DNA from: Microbacterium barkeri
GTDB lineage: Bacteria; Actinomycetota; Actinomycetes; Actinomycetales; Microbacteriaceae
NCBI RefSeq assembly: GCF_027921765.1
Contig: NZ_BSEJ01000005.1
Location: forward strand, 1 to 64,000
Length of the DNA stretch: 64,000 nt
Reading direction: 5' to 3'
This document shows, piece by piece, positions 16,801-25,549 of this stretch. A model generated the notes under the pieces. That model ran no database searches, was not told where the DNA came from, and saw only the letters and a list, made by a program, of their open reading frames with translations. Every line of letters starts with the position of its first letter. Within the stretch, counting starts at the first letter, position 1. Made by a program: the position numbers and the translations under genes.

Positions 16801-17371
16801 CGAGGTAGAGGCGCCCCGTACCGTCGGCGTCGACGACCGAGGCGACGTTGACCCACCGGTCGGCCGTGACGCCGCATGAGCCCGACTGCACGAGCCGCTC
16901 GGCCCCGGCGGCCTTGAGGCCGACGAGCGGCGAGCGCCCCGAGCCGCAGTTGAGCGACGCGAAGAAGTACTCGGTCGCCGAGGACTCGTTGCCGATGTTC
17001 CAGAGGAAGTGGAAGCCGCCGAGCATCGCCTCCGACGCCTTCACCTCCGCGACGACCGTCGCGGAGGTCTCGCCCTTCAGCAGATCGTCGGGCAGCTCGA
17101 CCCAGTTGCCCGGCCCGTCCTTCGCCCCTCCGCGCAGCGTGAGGGCGTCGCCGGTCCAGTCGGCGTCCTGCACGTTGCGCACGATCGCGGCTCCGAACGG
17201 CGAGCCGGGCGCCGTGTTCGACACCTCCGCCCCGGTCGTCTGCCCGAAGGCGTACTGGGCGAGGAGCCCGTCGGACGGAGCGTCGGCGAACGCCGCTGTC
17301 GCCCCCGTCCCCAGGATCATCGCGCCGACGGCCATGGCCGTCGCCGCTCGTCGTCGGAAGGTCTGCTTCAT
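13886..17371 (-). CDS. Secreted LamG-GH43 enzyme
   Basis: 1161 residues: signal peptide (ends near ATAAFADAPS), LamG (about 33-225), two atrophied Ig-like domains (about 230-410), a first GH43-type propeller (about 415-620; RSPHLFYLEDG, VNDPAVVWD), a Big_4-like Ig insert (about 630-690; AIDWDPASLAAVDTSTPGTY), a second propeller with clear GH43 residues (about 695-1060; ADPSVFRY, CFWAPEFHVIDG, EGPNVLAHDG), and the shared C-terminal domain ending TTCG. The second propeller is probably the catalytic one; an arabinofuranosidase-like activity is likely but unproven. ATG 17371 is chosen because GGAG sits six bases upstream; ATG 17383 in the same frame lacks a site. Confidence 0.82.
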   Translation of the reverse strand: MKQTFRRRAATAMAVGAMILGTGATAAFADAPSDGLLAQYAFGQTTGAEVSNTAPGSPFGAAIVRNVQDADWTGDALTLRGGAKDGPGNWVELPDDLLKGETSATVVAEVKASEAMLGGFHFLWNIGNESSATEYFFASLNCGSGRSPLVGLKAAGAERLVQSGSCGVTADRWVNVASVVDADGTGRLYLDGALVAEGALGATPADIVDQSLNTIGRAPWPDPLFQGALSSFRVYDRALTAAEVADVSAADALVHADELRAEAQGILDGLGLSDLETSDDIDLPTAGGQVTWTSSDPAIVAPDGAVTPPLQGESAVEVTLTATVEIRGASASTSIAVTVLPSDETPAQRIERLAQRFVIPSVVASGTALPAAPEGVDIAVTAVSEGLTVDEAISTDADEPVDGEISVTATDAATGASATRTYAVRVLPADASTPLLAYDRLPTTAAEANNADIALSMHLALGQDGGWAPLNENYGVFFAKTAQTPGPNGTTEAILRSLRSPHLFYLEDGSFGIVATRAARGGGSDGTQSGRMLFARSTDLLSYEEVGLVDLGVTSGVNDPAVVWDSATRRYVVSWTSDGGAAMHTTFADLADASTRGPVERGAVSATAGESETGVEDYASGNAIAVTDDVARALQVRFGRIANTTVAPLDGVDVAAGAPLDASALPPRAELAYNDGSTATRAIDWDPASLAAVDTSTPGTYEVTGTIAQQAYPTPFADERADPSVFRYEWNGQTKFLMIATEDLHMNPIDPANGPHMPFRIADTIEDLSDEAIRSGRNTEVDLLRDGDLDAYGKAMTGCFWAPEFHVIDGTLSILFMPCYDGANGRPDMWTGRSSILQLKKDAQGNDLDPAVPANWTKAEHVVRADGTALNAAQGISLDMTYVEDSGQSYYVWQMLGSVFIATMDPSDPTRITSDPVRIVVPEYAWDNVIAEGPNVLAHDGTLFLIYSGSTVGDTYTTGLATATAGEGIDLTDPAAWTKLNYPIQKSGPFNGAWQLGTGHGMWSTDEDGNLLYVFHARTDNLGLTGRDTFVRRVHWAADGMPVFDQEADEEVAPANRAVSVEVTVVESALALGAEVGARCVAGRVVQTVTVENEDETVLTATVTSPYGVKTKKDLGPGARASVSFTTRQTAIPAGFVEVAAEGADGTSAVREIAYEATTCG

Positions 17372-17489
17372 TGCACTCTCCATCGTTGTAAATTGCCGCG
17401 GCTGCGGCGGGCGGTAGTTGAAGTCGCCGGGCATCGGCCGGGTGGCCCGGATTCGGGGGTGGGGTCGGGGCGGCGAGTCCGGGGTCGGG

Positions 17490-17590
17490 GGTGGCCAGTC
17501 TCGGGTGGCCAGTCCGGGATGTCGGACGGCCAGTCCGGGATCTCGGACGGCCGGCCCGCATGGCCGGTCCCGGACGGCCAGTCCCCGATG
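17490..17590. repeat. Short imperfect tandem repeats
   Basis: GGCCAGTC-based units of roughly 21-22 bases (GGCCAGTCCGGGATGTCGGA, then CGGCCAGTCCGGGATCTCGGA and shorter derivatives) are repeated four to five times. They lie in the 302-base stretch 17372-17673 between two GH43 genes and run directly into palindromic repeat B copy 3. No gene is visible in this stretch; the AT-richer 17385-17400 probably holds the promoter of the gene at 17371. Confidence 0.65.
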
Positions 17591-17640
17591 TCTCACTCGC
17601 CGCGGGAAAGGGGGCGTCTTTCCCGCGGCGAGTGAGACAT
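17588..17640. repeat. 53-bp palindromic repeat, family B copy 3
   Basis: Starts ATGTCTCACTCGCCGCGGGA and ends TCCCGCGGCGAGTGAGACAT, a 20-bp perfect inverted repeat around a 13-base loop. It lies 33 bases beyond the stop of the GH43 gene at 17674 in that gene's direction. Confidence 0.85.
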
Positions 17641-17673
17641 GCTGACCCGGCAGTCAGCCGCAGCGGCCGGGGG

Positions 17674-20601
17674 TCAGCCGCAAGTGACGGCGGCGTAGGG
17701 CGCGTCGATCTGGGCGCCGCCGGCCGCCGCGGTGACGACGCCGGCGGGGATGGCCGCGGCGCGCGTCGGGAACGCGACCGAGCCGCTCGCGTCGGGCTGC
17801 AGCGCGGCAAGGGTCTTCGCTCCGAAGCTCGACGACAGGGCGACGTCGACCGCCTTGGCTCCGACGTTCGTCGCCTTCACGACGACGGTCGCCTTCCCGC
17901 CGACGCAGCGCGTCGACGCCGAGACCTCGAGCGGCGCCGTCACCGTGACGGTCGCTTCCACGGGCGCGCGGGACGCGTCCTGCGCGACGCCCCGCACGGT
18001 GAACGTGCCGGGCTGCGCGTATGCGGCCGGGTCGATCGCATCCCAGACGACCGCGACATCCTGCTCCGAGCCATCCGCCATCGTCAGGTGCGCACCGGGC
18101 AGCGCCGGCGCCGTGCCCGCGGGCGTCGTCACGGCGATCGCGTCGGCCTCGGCCACCGCGAGGTCGGGCGCGAACGCCTCGAGCACCGTCTCGTACTCCT
18201 CGCGGGTGACGGGCAGCACCGTGCCGTGCCGCGGCTTGCCGCCGTCGGCGTTCTGGGGCAGGTTCTCCCGCAGCGTGGCGCCGACGGGCTGCCACGCATC
18301 GCCGTCGGCGATGTCGTCGGTCGCGAACGGGATGTAGTAGTTCGGCCCCGCGTGGTACGACGGCTGGTCGATGAACAGGTACCACTCGTACCCGTTCACG
18401 TCGCCGTCGTTCGCCGGGAAGACGCTCGGCCCCTCGCCCTGGGTGAAGGTGCCGCCGGGCTCGCCGTTCGGCAGCCCGGTCGCGACCTGGTCCTTCACGA
18501 GCGTCCACTCGTCGGCCGCGCCCTCGCCGTCCGGCAGGGTGCCCGAGACGGTCGCGAGCAGGTCCGTCGAGCGCTCCTGGCGGATCGTCATGGACGCCTC
18601 GTCCTTGAGGAACCGGTAGTACGTGCCGTCGACCCTGGCGATCGTCGCGTCGATCGTCCCGCGGCCGGCGCCGCGCTTCACGTCGACCCACGGGCGCGCC
18701 TCGGAGAACGTGACGAAGTCGTCGGTCGTCGCGTACATCATGCGGTTGTACGTCACGGCCGTCCGGTCGGCGGGATCCGTCGTGTCGTAGAGGTTCGAGG
18801 CCCAGTACACGACGTACGTGTCGAGCTCCTCGTCCCAGTACGCCTCGGGCGCCCAGGTGTTCCCCGCGAAGTCGCTCGACACCTTGACATGGCGCTGCTC
18901 CGACCAGTGCACGAGGTCGTTCGACTCCCAGACCTCCATGTGCAGCGAGCCCGTGCGCTGGGCCGCGTCGAAGCCGCCGGCCAGGCCCGCGACCTTGAGG
19001 TCGGTGGCGAGCATGTAGAAGCGGTCGCCCTCTGCCGAACGGATGATGAACGGGTCGCGCAGGCCCTGCGTGCCCTGCGTCGACGTGAAGAGCGGCTGCC
19101 CGTCGTTGAGCGTGTTCCAGCGGAGGGCGTCGTTGCCGCGCGAGGCGGCGAGGCTCACGCGCTCGGCGCCGTCGCCCTCGCCCGTGAAGAAGGCCCAGAC
19201 GTACGCCTCCTCACCTGCCGTGTCGGATGGCAGGGGCTGGATGGCCAGGGCGATCTCGCGGGTTCGCGTCGCGTCGCCGACGCGGGCTGTCGCCGTCAGG
19301 ATGACGTCGACCGCCTCCTCGCCGGCCGCGGGCCGCTCCACGACGAGGGTCTGCGTGCCCTCGGCCGCGCCGTCGCGCAGCGAGACCGGAGCGCCCTCGG
19401 GCACCGTCCAGCTGATCGCCGAGCCGTGCGCGCCGGTCGTGGGCACGGAGACGTTCGTCCGCACGTCTGCGGCGTTCGCGATCTCGATCGCCGCGAGGTC
19501 GCCATCCGCCTTCTCCGCGTCGGTGAGGTCCTCCGGGACCGTCACGGCGAACGTCGCCGTGCGCGTCTGCTCTCCCGCGGTGAACACGGCGGTCAGGGTC
19601 ACGGCCGCGTCGCCCGCGCCCGGGGCGGGGCGCACCACGGTCGCCGATCCGCCTGAGATCGCGATCGCGGGGTCATCCGAGCTCCACGCGATCGACGTGC
19701 CGTACGCGGTCGTCGGCAGCGCGAAGTCGGCCTCCGCGGTCGCGGGCACATCGACCGACGCCACCGCGCGATCGAGGGCGCCGTCGCTGTAGAGCGCGGC
19801 GGCCTCGGCCGGGTCGAGCGCCTCGCCGTACACCGCGAGATCGTCGATGTCTCCCGCGAAGAAGGGGTCGCGGTAGGTGGAGCGGCCGAGGTAGGCGACG
19901 AGGCTGCTGCCGAAGCTCGCGACGTCGCGCGCGATGGCGTGCTCGGCGGCCTTCTCGCCGTTCACGTAGAGGGTGAGCCGCCCGTTCGTCCCGTCGATCA
20001 CGGTCGTGTAGAGCGCCATCCCGGCGGGCGTGCGCACCCCCGCGGTCGGCGTGCCGGTGGCGCCGGCGCCGACCTCGGTGCCCCACGGCGCCGACGCGCT
20101 GACCGTGTTCGTGACGACCGACTTCACGTAGCCGCTCGGATTCGACGGGTTGAGGAGCCAGTATCCGCTCGAGTACGACGAGCCGCTCGCGACGGGCGCG
20201 CCGATGAACGCCGCGGCGAGGTTCCCCGGCCCCGAGCGGTGCGAGGCCCACATCGACACGGTGAGGTCCTTGCGGCCGACGAGGTCGTCTGTCGGCAGCT
20301 CGACGTAGGCCGCTGAGCTCGTGGCCGACCCGCCCGGGAGCGACAGCACGCCGTCGGCGAAGGCCGCGCCGGACTGCCGCAGGGCGCCGTGATTGCCGTT
20401 GCCGCTGAGGTCGTCGATCGTGACGCCGTCCGTGGGGGCCGCGTCGAACGCGTAGTGCAGAAGGGGCGCGGCGTCCTCGGCGGCGGCCGGAGCCGTCGCC
20501 GCCGCGAGCCCGACGGTCAGGGCCGCCGCGATGCCGATCGCGGCGGGTCGGAGCGTTCTTCTCAAGGTCGTGCCTCTCGTCGTCGAGAACGGCGTCGTCA
20601 T
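17674..20601 (-). CDS. Secreted LamG-GH43 enzyme
   Basis: 975 residues: signal peptide (AAIGIAAALTVGLAAATAPAAA), LamG (about 45-235), two atrophied Ig-like domains (about 250-430), one GH43 propeller (about 440-780; RDPFIIRSAEG, NTWAPEAYWDEE, DATIARVDG, EGPSVFPA), a Big_4-like domain (about 790-890; VVWDAIDPAAYAQPGTF) and the shared C-terminal domain ending VTCG. The propeller closely resembles the first propeller of gene 9285-13634, so the two likely share specificity (arabinofuranoside-type). The ATG at 20601 has no ribosome site; a TTG at 20565 follows GAGAGG at seven bases and also gives a good signal peptide, so it may be the true start. Confidence 0.83.
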   Translation of the reverse strand: MTTPFSTTRGTTLRRTLRPAAIGIAAALTVGLAAATAPAAAEDAAPLLHYAFDAAPTDGVTIDDLSGNGNHGALRQSGAAFADGVLSLPGGSATSSAAYVELPTDDLVGRKDLTVSMWASHRSGPGNLAAAFIGAPVASGSSYSSGYWLLNPSNPSGYVKSVVTNTVSASAPWGTEVGAGATGTPTAGVRTPAGMALYTTVIDGTNGRLTLYVNGEKAAEHAIARDVASFGSSLVAYLGRSTYRDPFFAGDIDDLAVYGEALDPAEAAALYSDGALDRAVASVDVPATAEADFALPTTAYGTSIAWSSDDPAIAISGGSATVVRPAPGAGDAAVTLTAVFTAGEQTRTATFAVTVPEDLTDAEKADGDLAAIEIANAADVRTNVSVPTTGAHGSAISWTVPEGAPVSLRDGAAEGTQTLVVERPAAGEEAVDVILTATARVGDATRTREIALAIQPLPSDTAGEEAYVWAFFTGEGDGAERVSLAASRGNDALRWNTLNDGQPLFTSTQGTQGLRDPFIIRSAEGDRFYMLATDLKVAGLAGGFDAAQRTGSLHMEVWESNDLVHWSEQRHVKVSSDFAGNTWAPEAYWDEELDTYVVYWASNLYDTTDPADRTAVTYNRMMYATTDDFVTFSEARPWVDVKRGAGRGTIDATIARVDGTYYRFLKDEASMTIRQERSTDLLATVSGTLPDGEGAADEWTLVKDQVATGLPNGEPGGTFTQGEGPSVFPANDGDVNGYEWYLFIDQPSYHAGPNYYIPFATDDIADGDAWQPVGATLRENLPQNADGGKPRHGTVLPVTREEYETVLEAFAPDLAVAEADAIAVTTPAGTAPALPGAHLTMADGSEQDVAVVWDAIDPAAYAQPGTFTVRGVAQDASRAPVEATVTVTAPLEVSASTRCVGGKATVVVKATNVGAKAVDVALSSSFGAKTLAALQPDASGSVAFPTRAAAIPAGVVTAAAGGAQIDAPYAAVTCG

Positions 20602-20659
20602 CGGCGCCGGGGTCGCGCGCAGGGCGCAGGGGAACGCCCGTCGAGGGCGAAGGGGCGCG

Positions 20660-20698
20660 GCCGGCGCCTCACGCTCGATCGGTCGATGAGGCGCCGGC
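20660..20698 (-). terminator. Strong hairpin after the sugar-importer operon
   Basis: GCCGGCGCCTCA (20660-20671) pairs perfectly with TGAGGCGCCGGC (20687-20698) over 12 bp; the 15-base loop holds a further TCGA/TCGA pair. It starts 12 bases beyond the yjfF stop at 20710 and separates the importer from the GH43 gene downstream. Confidence 0.75.
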
Positions 20699-20709
20699 GC
20701 GTCGGTGCG

Positions 20710-21756
20710 CTACTCGCGACGCCGTGCGAGCACGGCGCGCTGCAGCAGAACGAACACGAGGAGGATGCCTCCTGTGATGATGGTCGTGGCCTCCGGCGGG
20801 ATGCCGCCGTCGCGCGTGATGAGCACGTTCATGAGACCGAGCACGAGGGCGCCGACGACCGAGCCGAGCACGAAGCCCGCGCCGCCCGTGAGCAGCGTGC
20901 CGCCGATGACCGCCGCCGCGATCGCGTCGAGCTCCCACCCGATGCCGGTGATGTTCTGGGCGCTGCCGAGACGGGCGGTGTAGACGACGGCGGCGAGCCC
21001 CGACAGGGTGCCGCTGATGACGTAGACCCACATCTTGGTCGCGGCCACGGGCAGGCCCATGAGCGCGGCGGACTGCTCCGAGCCGCCGATCGCGTACACC
21101 GTGCGCCCGGTGCGGGTGCGGTGCAGCACGAAGAACGCGATCGCGACGACGACCACGGCGATGAGCACGCCGGGGGTGATCACGATGTCGTTGACCTTGG
21201 GCCCGTCGACGACCTTGATCTGCGTGCCCAGCGTGCGCAGCGCGGAGTCGTCGGCGAGGCGCTCGGGCACCGTGCTGAGCATCGACGCGAGACCGCGGCC
21301 GAGGAACATCATCGCGAGGGTCGCGATGAACGGCTGCACGTGGAAGTACTGGATGAGCACGCCCGAGATCGCGCCGAACACGGTGCCGATGAGGATCATG
21401 AGCACGGTCGCGACCCAGGGGTCCCAGCCCGCGTTGATGAGCAGCACGCCGGCGACGCTGCTGAACGCGATCACGGCGCCGACCGAGAGGTCGATCCCGC
21501 CCGTGAGGATCACGAACGTGAGGCCCACGGCGAGGATGATGAGGTGCGCGTTGTTGATGAGCAGGTTCGACAGCGTGTTGAACTGCACGATCTGGCCGTA
21601 CGCGGCCTCGCCGTAGATGATCATCCCGACGAAGATCACGACGGCCGCGGCGGTCGGGAGCGTGTCGAGGTGGAGGGACAGCCGCTGGAGGATCGGGCTC
21701 AGGCGGCCGGGCTCCTGCGCGGGTGCGGGAGCCGGGGGCGTGGTGAGAGCGCTCAT
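20710..21756 (-). CDS. yjfF: Sugar ABC importer permease, YjfF-like
   Basis: A 348-residue inner-membrane permease of the ribose/galactofuranose branch (BPD_transp_2 family). The conserved block VGLTFVILTGGIDLSVG and the C-terminal ELDAIAAAVIGGTLLTGGAG and VYAIGGSEQSAALMG match E. coli YjfF as remembered. It pairs with the YtfT-like permease upstream; the ATG overlaps the ytfT stop as ATGA. It would form half of the channel taking up furanose sugars such as galactofuranose or arabinofuranose released by the neighbouring secreted enzymes. The exact sugar is inferred from family and context only. Confidence 0.85.
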   Translation of the reverse strand: MSALTTPPAPAPAQEPGRLSPILQRLSLHLDTLPTAAAVVIFVGMIIYGEAAYGQIVQFNTLSNLLINNAHLIILAVGLTFVILTGGIDLSVGAVIAFSSVAGVLLINAGWDPWVATVLMILIGTVFGAISGVLIQYFHVQPFIATLAMMFLGRGLASMLSTVPERLADDSALRTLGTQIKVVDGPKVNDIVITPGVLIAVVVVAIAFFVLHRTRTGRTVYAIGGSEQSAALMGLPVAATKMWVYVISGTLSGLAAVVYTARLGSAQNITGIGWELDAIAAAVIGGTLLTGGAGFVLGSVVGALVLGLMNVLITRDGGIPPEATTIITGGILLVFVLLQRAVLARRRE

Positions 21757-22817
21757 GCCGCGACGACCTCTCGCTGGGCCGGGCGGGCTGTGCGCGCCCG
21801 GCGCTGACGGAACACGCGCCGCACCCGCTCCGACTGGAGAAGGCAGAGCGCGACGATGACGATGGCCTTGAAGGCCGGGGTCGCCGACGACGAGATGCCG
21901 AGGAAGACGACCGTCTTGTCGAGCGTCGCGATGAGGATGGCCCCCACGACGGCGCCCGTGACGTTGAACTTGCCGCCCGCGAGCGACGTGCCGCCGATGA
22001 CCACCGCGAGGATCGCGTCGAGCTCGAGCTGGTAGCCCGTGCGCGACACGTCGACGGTCATCACGCTCGCCGTCGCGAAGACGCCCGCGATGCCCGCGAG
22101 CACCCCGCCGACGATGTACACCGTGAACAGCAGCGCGCGGCGGTTGACGCCGGCCAGGCGCGCGGCCTTGGCGTCCATGCCGATCGCCTCGAGCATGAGG
22201 CCCAGGGCGCTTCGGCGGACGAGCAGGCCGACGGCGATCACGATGAGCAGCGCGAGCAGGAACACGACGGGCAGGCCGAGCACATACCCGTTCGCGATCC
22301 ACCGGAACGCCTCGTTCGAGGCGGTCGTGTTCTGGCCTCCCGTGATGACCTTCGCGAGACCGCGCCCCGCGAGCATGATGACGAGCGTGCTGATGAAGGG
22401 CTGCAGGCCCACGACCGACACGAGCACGCCGTTCACGGCGCCGAGCGCCGCGCTCACGACGACCACGAGACCGAGCGCGGCGAACGCCGAGCCGAGCGTG
22501 TCGGGTGCCGCGCTGAGGAACTCCATCGACACGGCGCCGGCGACGACCATCACGGATCCCACCGAGAGGTCGATGCCGCCTGTCGCGACGACGAGGCACA
22601 TGCCGACCGCGATCATCATGATCGGCGCGGCGGCCCGCAGGATGTCGATGACGTTGCCCACGAGGTGGCCCGACGAGCCGACCGTGACGGCGAGATAGCC
22701 GGGGTCCTTCGCCAGGTTGACGGCGAGCAGGAGCACGATGGCGACGACGCCCCACACGTACTGGCTCTTGAGCAGTCCCCTCAGGACCTCTCGGGAGCGG
22801 GATGCGCTCTCGCTCAT
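21753..22817 (-). CDS. ytfT: Sugar ABC importer permease, YtfT-like
   Basis: A 354-residue multi-spanning permease. IDILRAAAPIMMIAVGMCL followed by VVATGGIDLSVGSVM, and later ELDAILAVVIGGTSLAGGKFN, match the YtfT pattern recalled from E. coli. The ATG at 22817 overlaps the stop of the ATPase gene (ATGA), and its own stop overlaps the start of yjfF, so ytfR-ytfT-yjfF are translationally coupled. It works with YjfF as the membrane part of the importer fed by the lipoprotein at 24465-25448. Confidence 0.85.
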   Translation of the reverse strand: MSESASRSREVLRGLLKSQYVWGVVAIVLLLAVNLAKDPGYLAVTVGSSGHLVGNVIDILRAAAPIMMIAVGMCLVVATGGIDLSVGSVMVVAGAVSMEFLSAAPDTLGSAFAALGLVVVVSAALGAVNGVLVSVVGLQPFISTLVIMLAGRGLAKVITGGQNTTASNEAFRWIANGYVLGLPVVFLLALLIVIAVGLLVRRSALGLMLEAIGMDAKAARLAGVNRRALLFTVYIVGGVLAGIAGVFATASVMTVDVSRTGYQLELDAILAVVIGGTSLAGGKFNVTGAVVGAILIATLDKTVVFLGISSSATPAFKAIVIVALCLLQSERVRRVFRQRRARTARPAQREVVAA

Positions 22818-24373
22818 GATGCGACCTCCTCGCGGATGGCGCCATCCGCGTCTGCACCGTCGAGGCCGTCCTCGGCGATGATCGTGACGATGGAATCGGC
22901 GGAGACGCCGGGGCCGCCGTCGATCTCGGCGATCTTGCGGTGGTCCTTGAGGACGACGATGCGGTCGCTCTGCCGGACGACCTCCTCGAGCTCCGACGAG
23001 ATGAAGACGACCGACAGCCCCTCGTCGGCGAGAGCGGCGACGTACTCCTGGATCTCGGCCTTGGCGCCGACGTCGATGCCGCGCGTCGGCTCGTCGAGGA
23101 TGAGGATCTCGGGCTCGGTCGCGAGCCACCGGCCCAGCAGGACCTTCTGCTGGTTGCCGCCCGAGAGCAGACGGATCGGCCGCTCGGGATCGGTCGGCCG
23201 GACGCCGAGGGCCGAGATGTACTTCCTCACGAGCTCATCCTGCTCGCGGCGCGGCAGCGGGCGCGCCCAGCCGCGCTTGGCCTGGACGGCGAGGATGAGG
23301 TTCTCGCGGACGCTGAGGTCGCGGATGATGCCCTCGTCGCGGCGGTTCTCGCTCGAGAACGCGATGCGCTCGGCGAGCGCCTTCGCCGGCGTCGAGATGT
23401 CGGCCTTCTTGCCCCGGAGCGCGACCTCGCCCGTGTCGGGGCGGTCGGCGCCGAAGACGAGGCGCGCGAGCTCCGTGCGCCCCGATCCGAGGAGGCCGGC
23501 GAACCCGACGACCTCTCCGCGGTGCAGGTCGAGGTCGACCTCCTCGATCGCGCCCTTGCGGCTGATCCCCTTGGCCGAGTACAGCGCGTCGCCGCGCACA
23601 CGCCGTGCGGGCTTGGCGTCGAGCGACGCCAGCGTCTGGGCGTCCTTGCCGATCATGGTGGAGATGAGGGTCGCGCGGTCGATCTCGCGCGTGCGGAACT
23701 CGCCCTCGAACCGGCCGTTGCGCAGCACCGTGAGGCGGTCGCTGATCGCGTAGACCTGGTCGAGGAAGTGCGAGACGAACAGGATGGCGACGCCCTGGTC
23801 GCGCAGGCGGCGGATGACCGCGAAGAGCTGCTCGACCTCGTTCGCGTCGAGGCTCGAGGTCGGCTCGTCGAGGATGAGCACCTTGCACTGCGCCACCATC
23901 GACCGGCTGATCGCGACGAGCTGCTGGATGGCCAGGGGCAGGGTCGCGAGCGACTGCTTGGGGTCGAGGTGGCCGAGCCCGAGCTTCTCGAGCGTCTCCC
24001 CGGCACGGCGGTGCGTCGCGCGCCAGTTGATCCCGAGCGGGCCCTTCACCTCGTGGCCGAGCATGACGTTCTCGCCGATCGTGAGGTTCGCGCAGAGGTT
24101 GACCTCCTGGTACACGGTCGAGATGCCCGCGCTCTGCGCGTCGGCCGTGCCGGTCAGCCGCCGCGGCTCGCCCGCGATGCGGATCTCGCCCTCGTCGATC
24201 CGGTAGACGCCCGTGAGCGCCTTGATGAGGGTCGACTTCCCGGCCCCGTTCTCGCCCATGAGCGTGTGCACCTCGCCGGGGAAGAGCCGGAAGCTCACCT
24301 CGTCGAGGGCCTTCACGCCGGGGAACGATATCGAGATGCCCTCCATCTCGACGATCGGACGCGATTGCGTCAT
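22814..24373 (-). CDS. ytfR: Sugar ABC importer ATPase, YtfR-like, tandem NBD
   Basis: A 519-residue cytosolic ATPase with two fused nucleotide-binding domains, as in ribose/galactofuranose importers. Domain 1: Walker A GENGAGKSTL, Walker B LILDEPTSSLD. Domain 2: variant Walker A GLLGSGRTEL, signature LSGGNQQKVLLGRWL, Walker B LILDEPTRGID. The ATG at 24373 lies 91 bases beyond the binding-protein stop; the open frame upstream is a shadow of that gene. A second, paralogous ATPase is encoded at 25604-27142, so this importer has two candidate motors for one permease pair. Confidence 0.88.
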   Translation of the reverse strand: MTQSRPIVEMEGISISFPGVKALDEVSFRLFPGEVHTLMGENGAGKSTLIKALTGVYRIDEGEIRIAGEPRRLTGTADAQSAGISTVYQEVNLCANLTIGENVMLGHEVKGPLGINWRATHRRAGETLEKLGLGHLDPKQSLATLPLAIQQLVAISRSMVAQCKVLILDEPTSSLDANEVEQLFAVIRRLRDQGVAILFVSHFLDQVYAISDRLTVLRNGRFEGEFRTREIDRATLISTMIGKDAQTLASLDAKPARRVRGDALYSAKGISRKGAIEEVDLDLHRGEVVGFAGLLGSGRTELARLVFGADRPDTGEVALRGKKADISTPAKALAERIAFSSENRRDEGIIRDLSVRENLILAVQAKRGWARPLPRREQDELVRKYISALGVRPTDPERPIRLLSGGNQQKVLLGRWLATEPEILILDEPTRGIDVGAKAEIQEYVAALADEGLSVVFISSELEEVVRQSDRIVVLKDHRKIAEIDGGPGVSADSIVTIIAEDGLDGADADGAIREEVAS

Positions 24374-24420
24374 CGCATGCTCCACATCTGTCGCCGCGAG
24401 CGTGCCGCGGGTGGTCTGAG

Positions 24421-24448
24421 CGTGCGGGGCCCGCGAGGGCCCCGCACG
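24421..24448 (-). promoter_or_regulatory. Intercistronic stem-loop between ytfQ and ytfR
   Basis: CGTGCGGGGCCC and GGGCCCCGCACG form a perfect 12-bp stem capped by a four-base loop (GCGA on the plus strand, UCGC in the transcript), 16 bases after the ytfQ stop. Such structures after binding-protein genes are known (malE-malF) to protect upstream mRNA or attenuate downstream transcription, giving excess binding protein. The other three importers in the window have similar hairpins at the same place. Confidence 0.75.
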
Positions 24449-24464
24449 TCGGGCGCGCGCCCGA

Positions 24465-25448
24465 TCAGTACTTGCGGTCGGGCAGCGCGGTCTGGGCGGC
24501 CTCGGGCGAGTCGAAGGTCTCGCTCGGGACGACGATGCTCGGCTCGACGTCCTCGCCCGCGAGCACCTTCTCGACGACGTCGAGGGCGGTCTCGCCGAAC
24601 AGCGGGTTGTACTCGGCGACGAAGCTGAGGTCGCCGGCCGCGAGGGCCTCGAGGGCGCCCTGCGTGCCGTCGATCGTGGCGATCTTGACGTCCTCACCCG
24701 GCGTGAGGCCCGCCTCCTCGACGGCCTGGACGGCGCCGAGGCCCATCTCGTCGTTCTGCGCGAAGATGAACTGCACGTCGTTTCCGTTGGACTTCAGGAC
24801 GGTCTCGACGACGCCCTTGGCCTCCTCGGTCGACCAGTTCGCCGTCTGCGCGCCGATCTTCGTGAAGCTCGACTCGGCGCCGACGACGGCGTCGAAGCCC
24901 TCGTTGCGCTCGTTCACGACCGAGACGCCCGCCGGGCCCTCGAGCACGAAGTAGTTCGCGCCGTCGGGGAAGGCCGACACCGCCCACTCCGCGACCGCCG
25001 TGGAGACCTCGATGTTGTCGGGCGCGATGCGCGTGACGTAGAGGCTCGTGTCGTCGGGCTCGATGCCGCGGTCGAGCAGCACGACGGGGATCTCCGCCTC
25101 CTGGGCTCGCTTGAGCGAGTCCTCCCAGCCGGTGGCCTCGGTGGCCGACAGCAGGATCACGTCGACGCCTTCGTCGACGAACGACGTGAACGCGTCGATC
25201 TGCGACTTCTGGTCGAGGTTCGTCGCGGGCGCGTACTTGAGCTCGTAGCCCGCCTCCTCCGTGAACGTGTCCTGGATGTTCTGCTCGTTCGCCTCGCGCC
25301 AGGCACCCTCGGGCCCGACCGCGACGAAGCCGATCGTGGTGACGTCGTCATCGCCGGCCGCCCCGCCCGAGCAGGCAGCGAGACCGAGCGACAGGGCGCC
25401 GACGGTCGCGAGACCGAGCACCTGGAAGACGCGCTTGTGTGCAGACAT
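24465..25448 (-). CDS. ytfQ: Sugar-binding lipoprotein, YtfQ-like
   Basis: A 327-residue periplasmic-binding-protein-like lipoprotein (lipobox LGLAAC, then SGGAAGDDD linker). It follows E. coli YtfQ closely in pattern: VGPEGAWREANEQN, a segment with ATGWEDSLKRAQEAEIPVVL, LDRGIEPDDTSLYVTRI, FAQNDEMGLGAVQAVEEAGL, and a C-terminal RKY. YtfQ binds galactofuranose and arabinose-type furanoses; the ligand here is inferred. The start at 25448 has an excellent ribosome site (GAGGAGGAG). It is the first gene of the ytfQ-ytfR-ytfT-yjfF operon and has its own promoter with two operator-like sites. Confidence 0.88.
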   Translation of the reverse strand: MSAHKRVFQVLGLATVGALSLGLAACSGGAAGDDDVTTIGFVAVGPEGAWREANEQNIQDTFTEEAGYELKYAPATNLDQKSQIDAFTSFVDEGVDVILLSATEATGWEDSLKRAQEAEIPVVLLDRGIEPDDTSLYVTRIAPDNIEVSTAVAEWAVSAFPDGANYFVLEGPAGVSVVNERNEGFDAVVGAESSFTKIGAQTANWSTEEAKGVVETVLKSNGNDVQFIFAQNDEMGLGAVQAVEEAGLTPGEDVKIATIDGTQGALEALAAGDLSFVAEYNPLFGETALDVVEKVLAGEDVEPSIVVPSETFDSPEAAQTALPDRKY

Positions 25449-25549
25449 GGTTCTCCTCCTCGAGACACCGGGCGCAGGGCCGCCCGGCGATCCGGATCCG
25501 TCGTGGATCCGCTGCCGATTGCAGTGACGCGTGGTGCGCCGTGCTCGAG

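Noticed and set aside
8874..16879. Long plus-strand open frames opposite the GH43 genes (8874-12014 and 13871-16879)
   Set aside because: Same antisense shadow effect; no ribosome sites, no recognisable motifs, and the minus-strand frames contain full catalytic domains.
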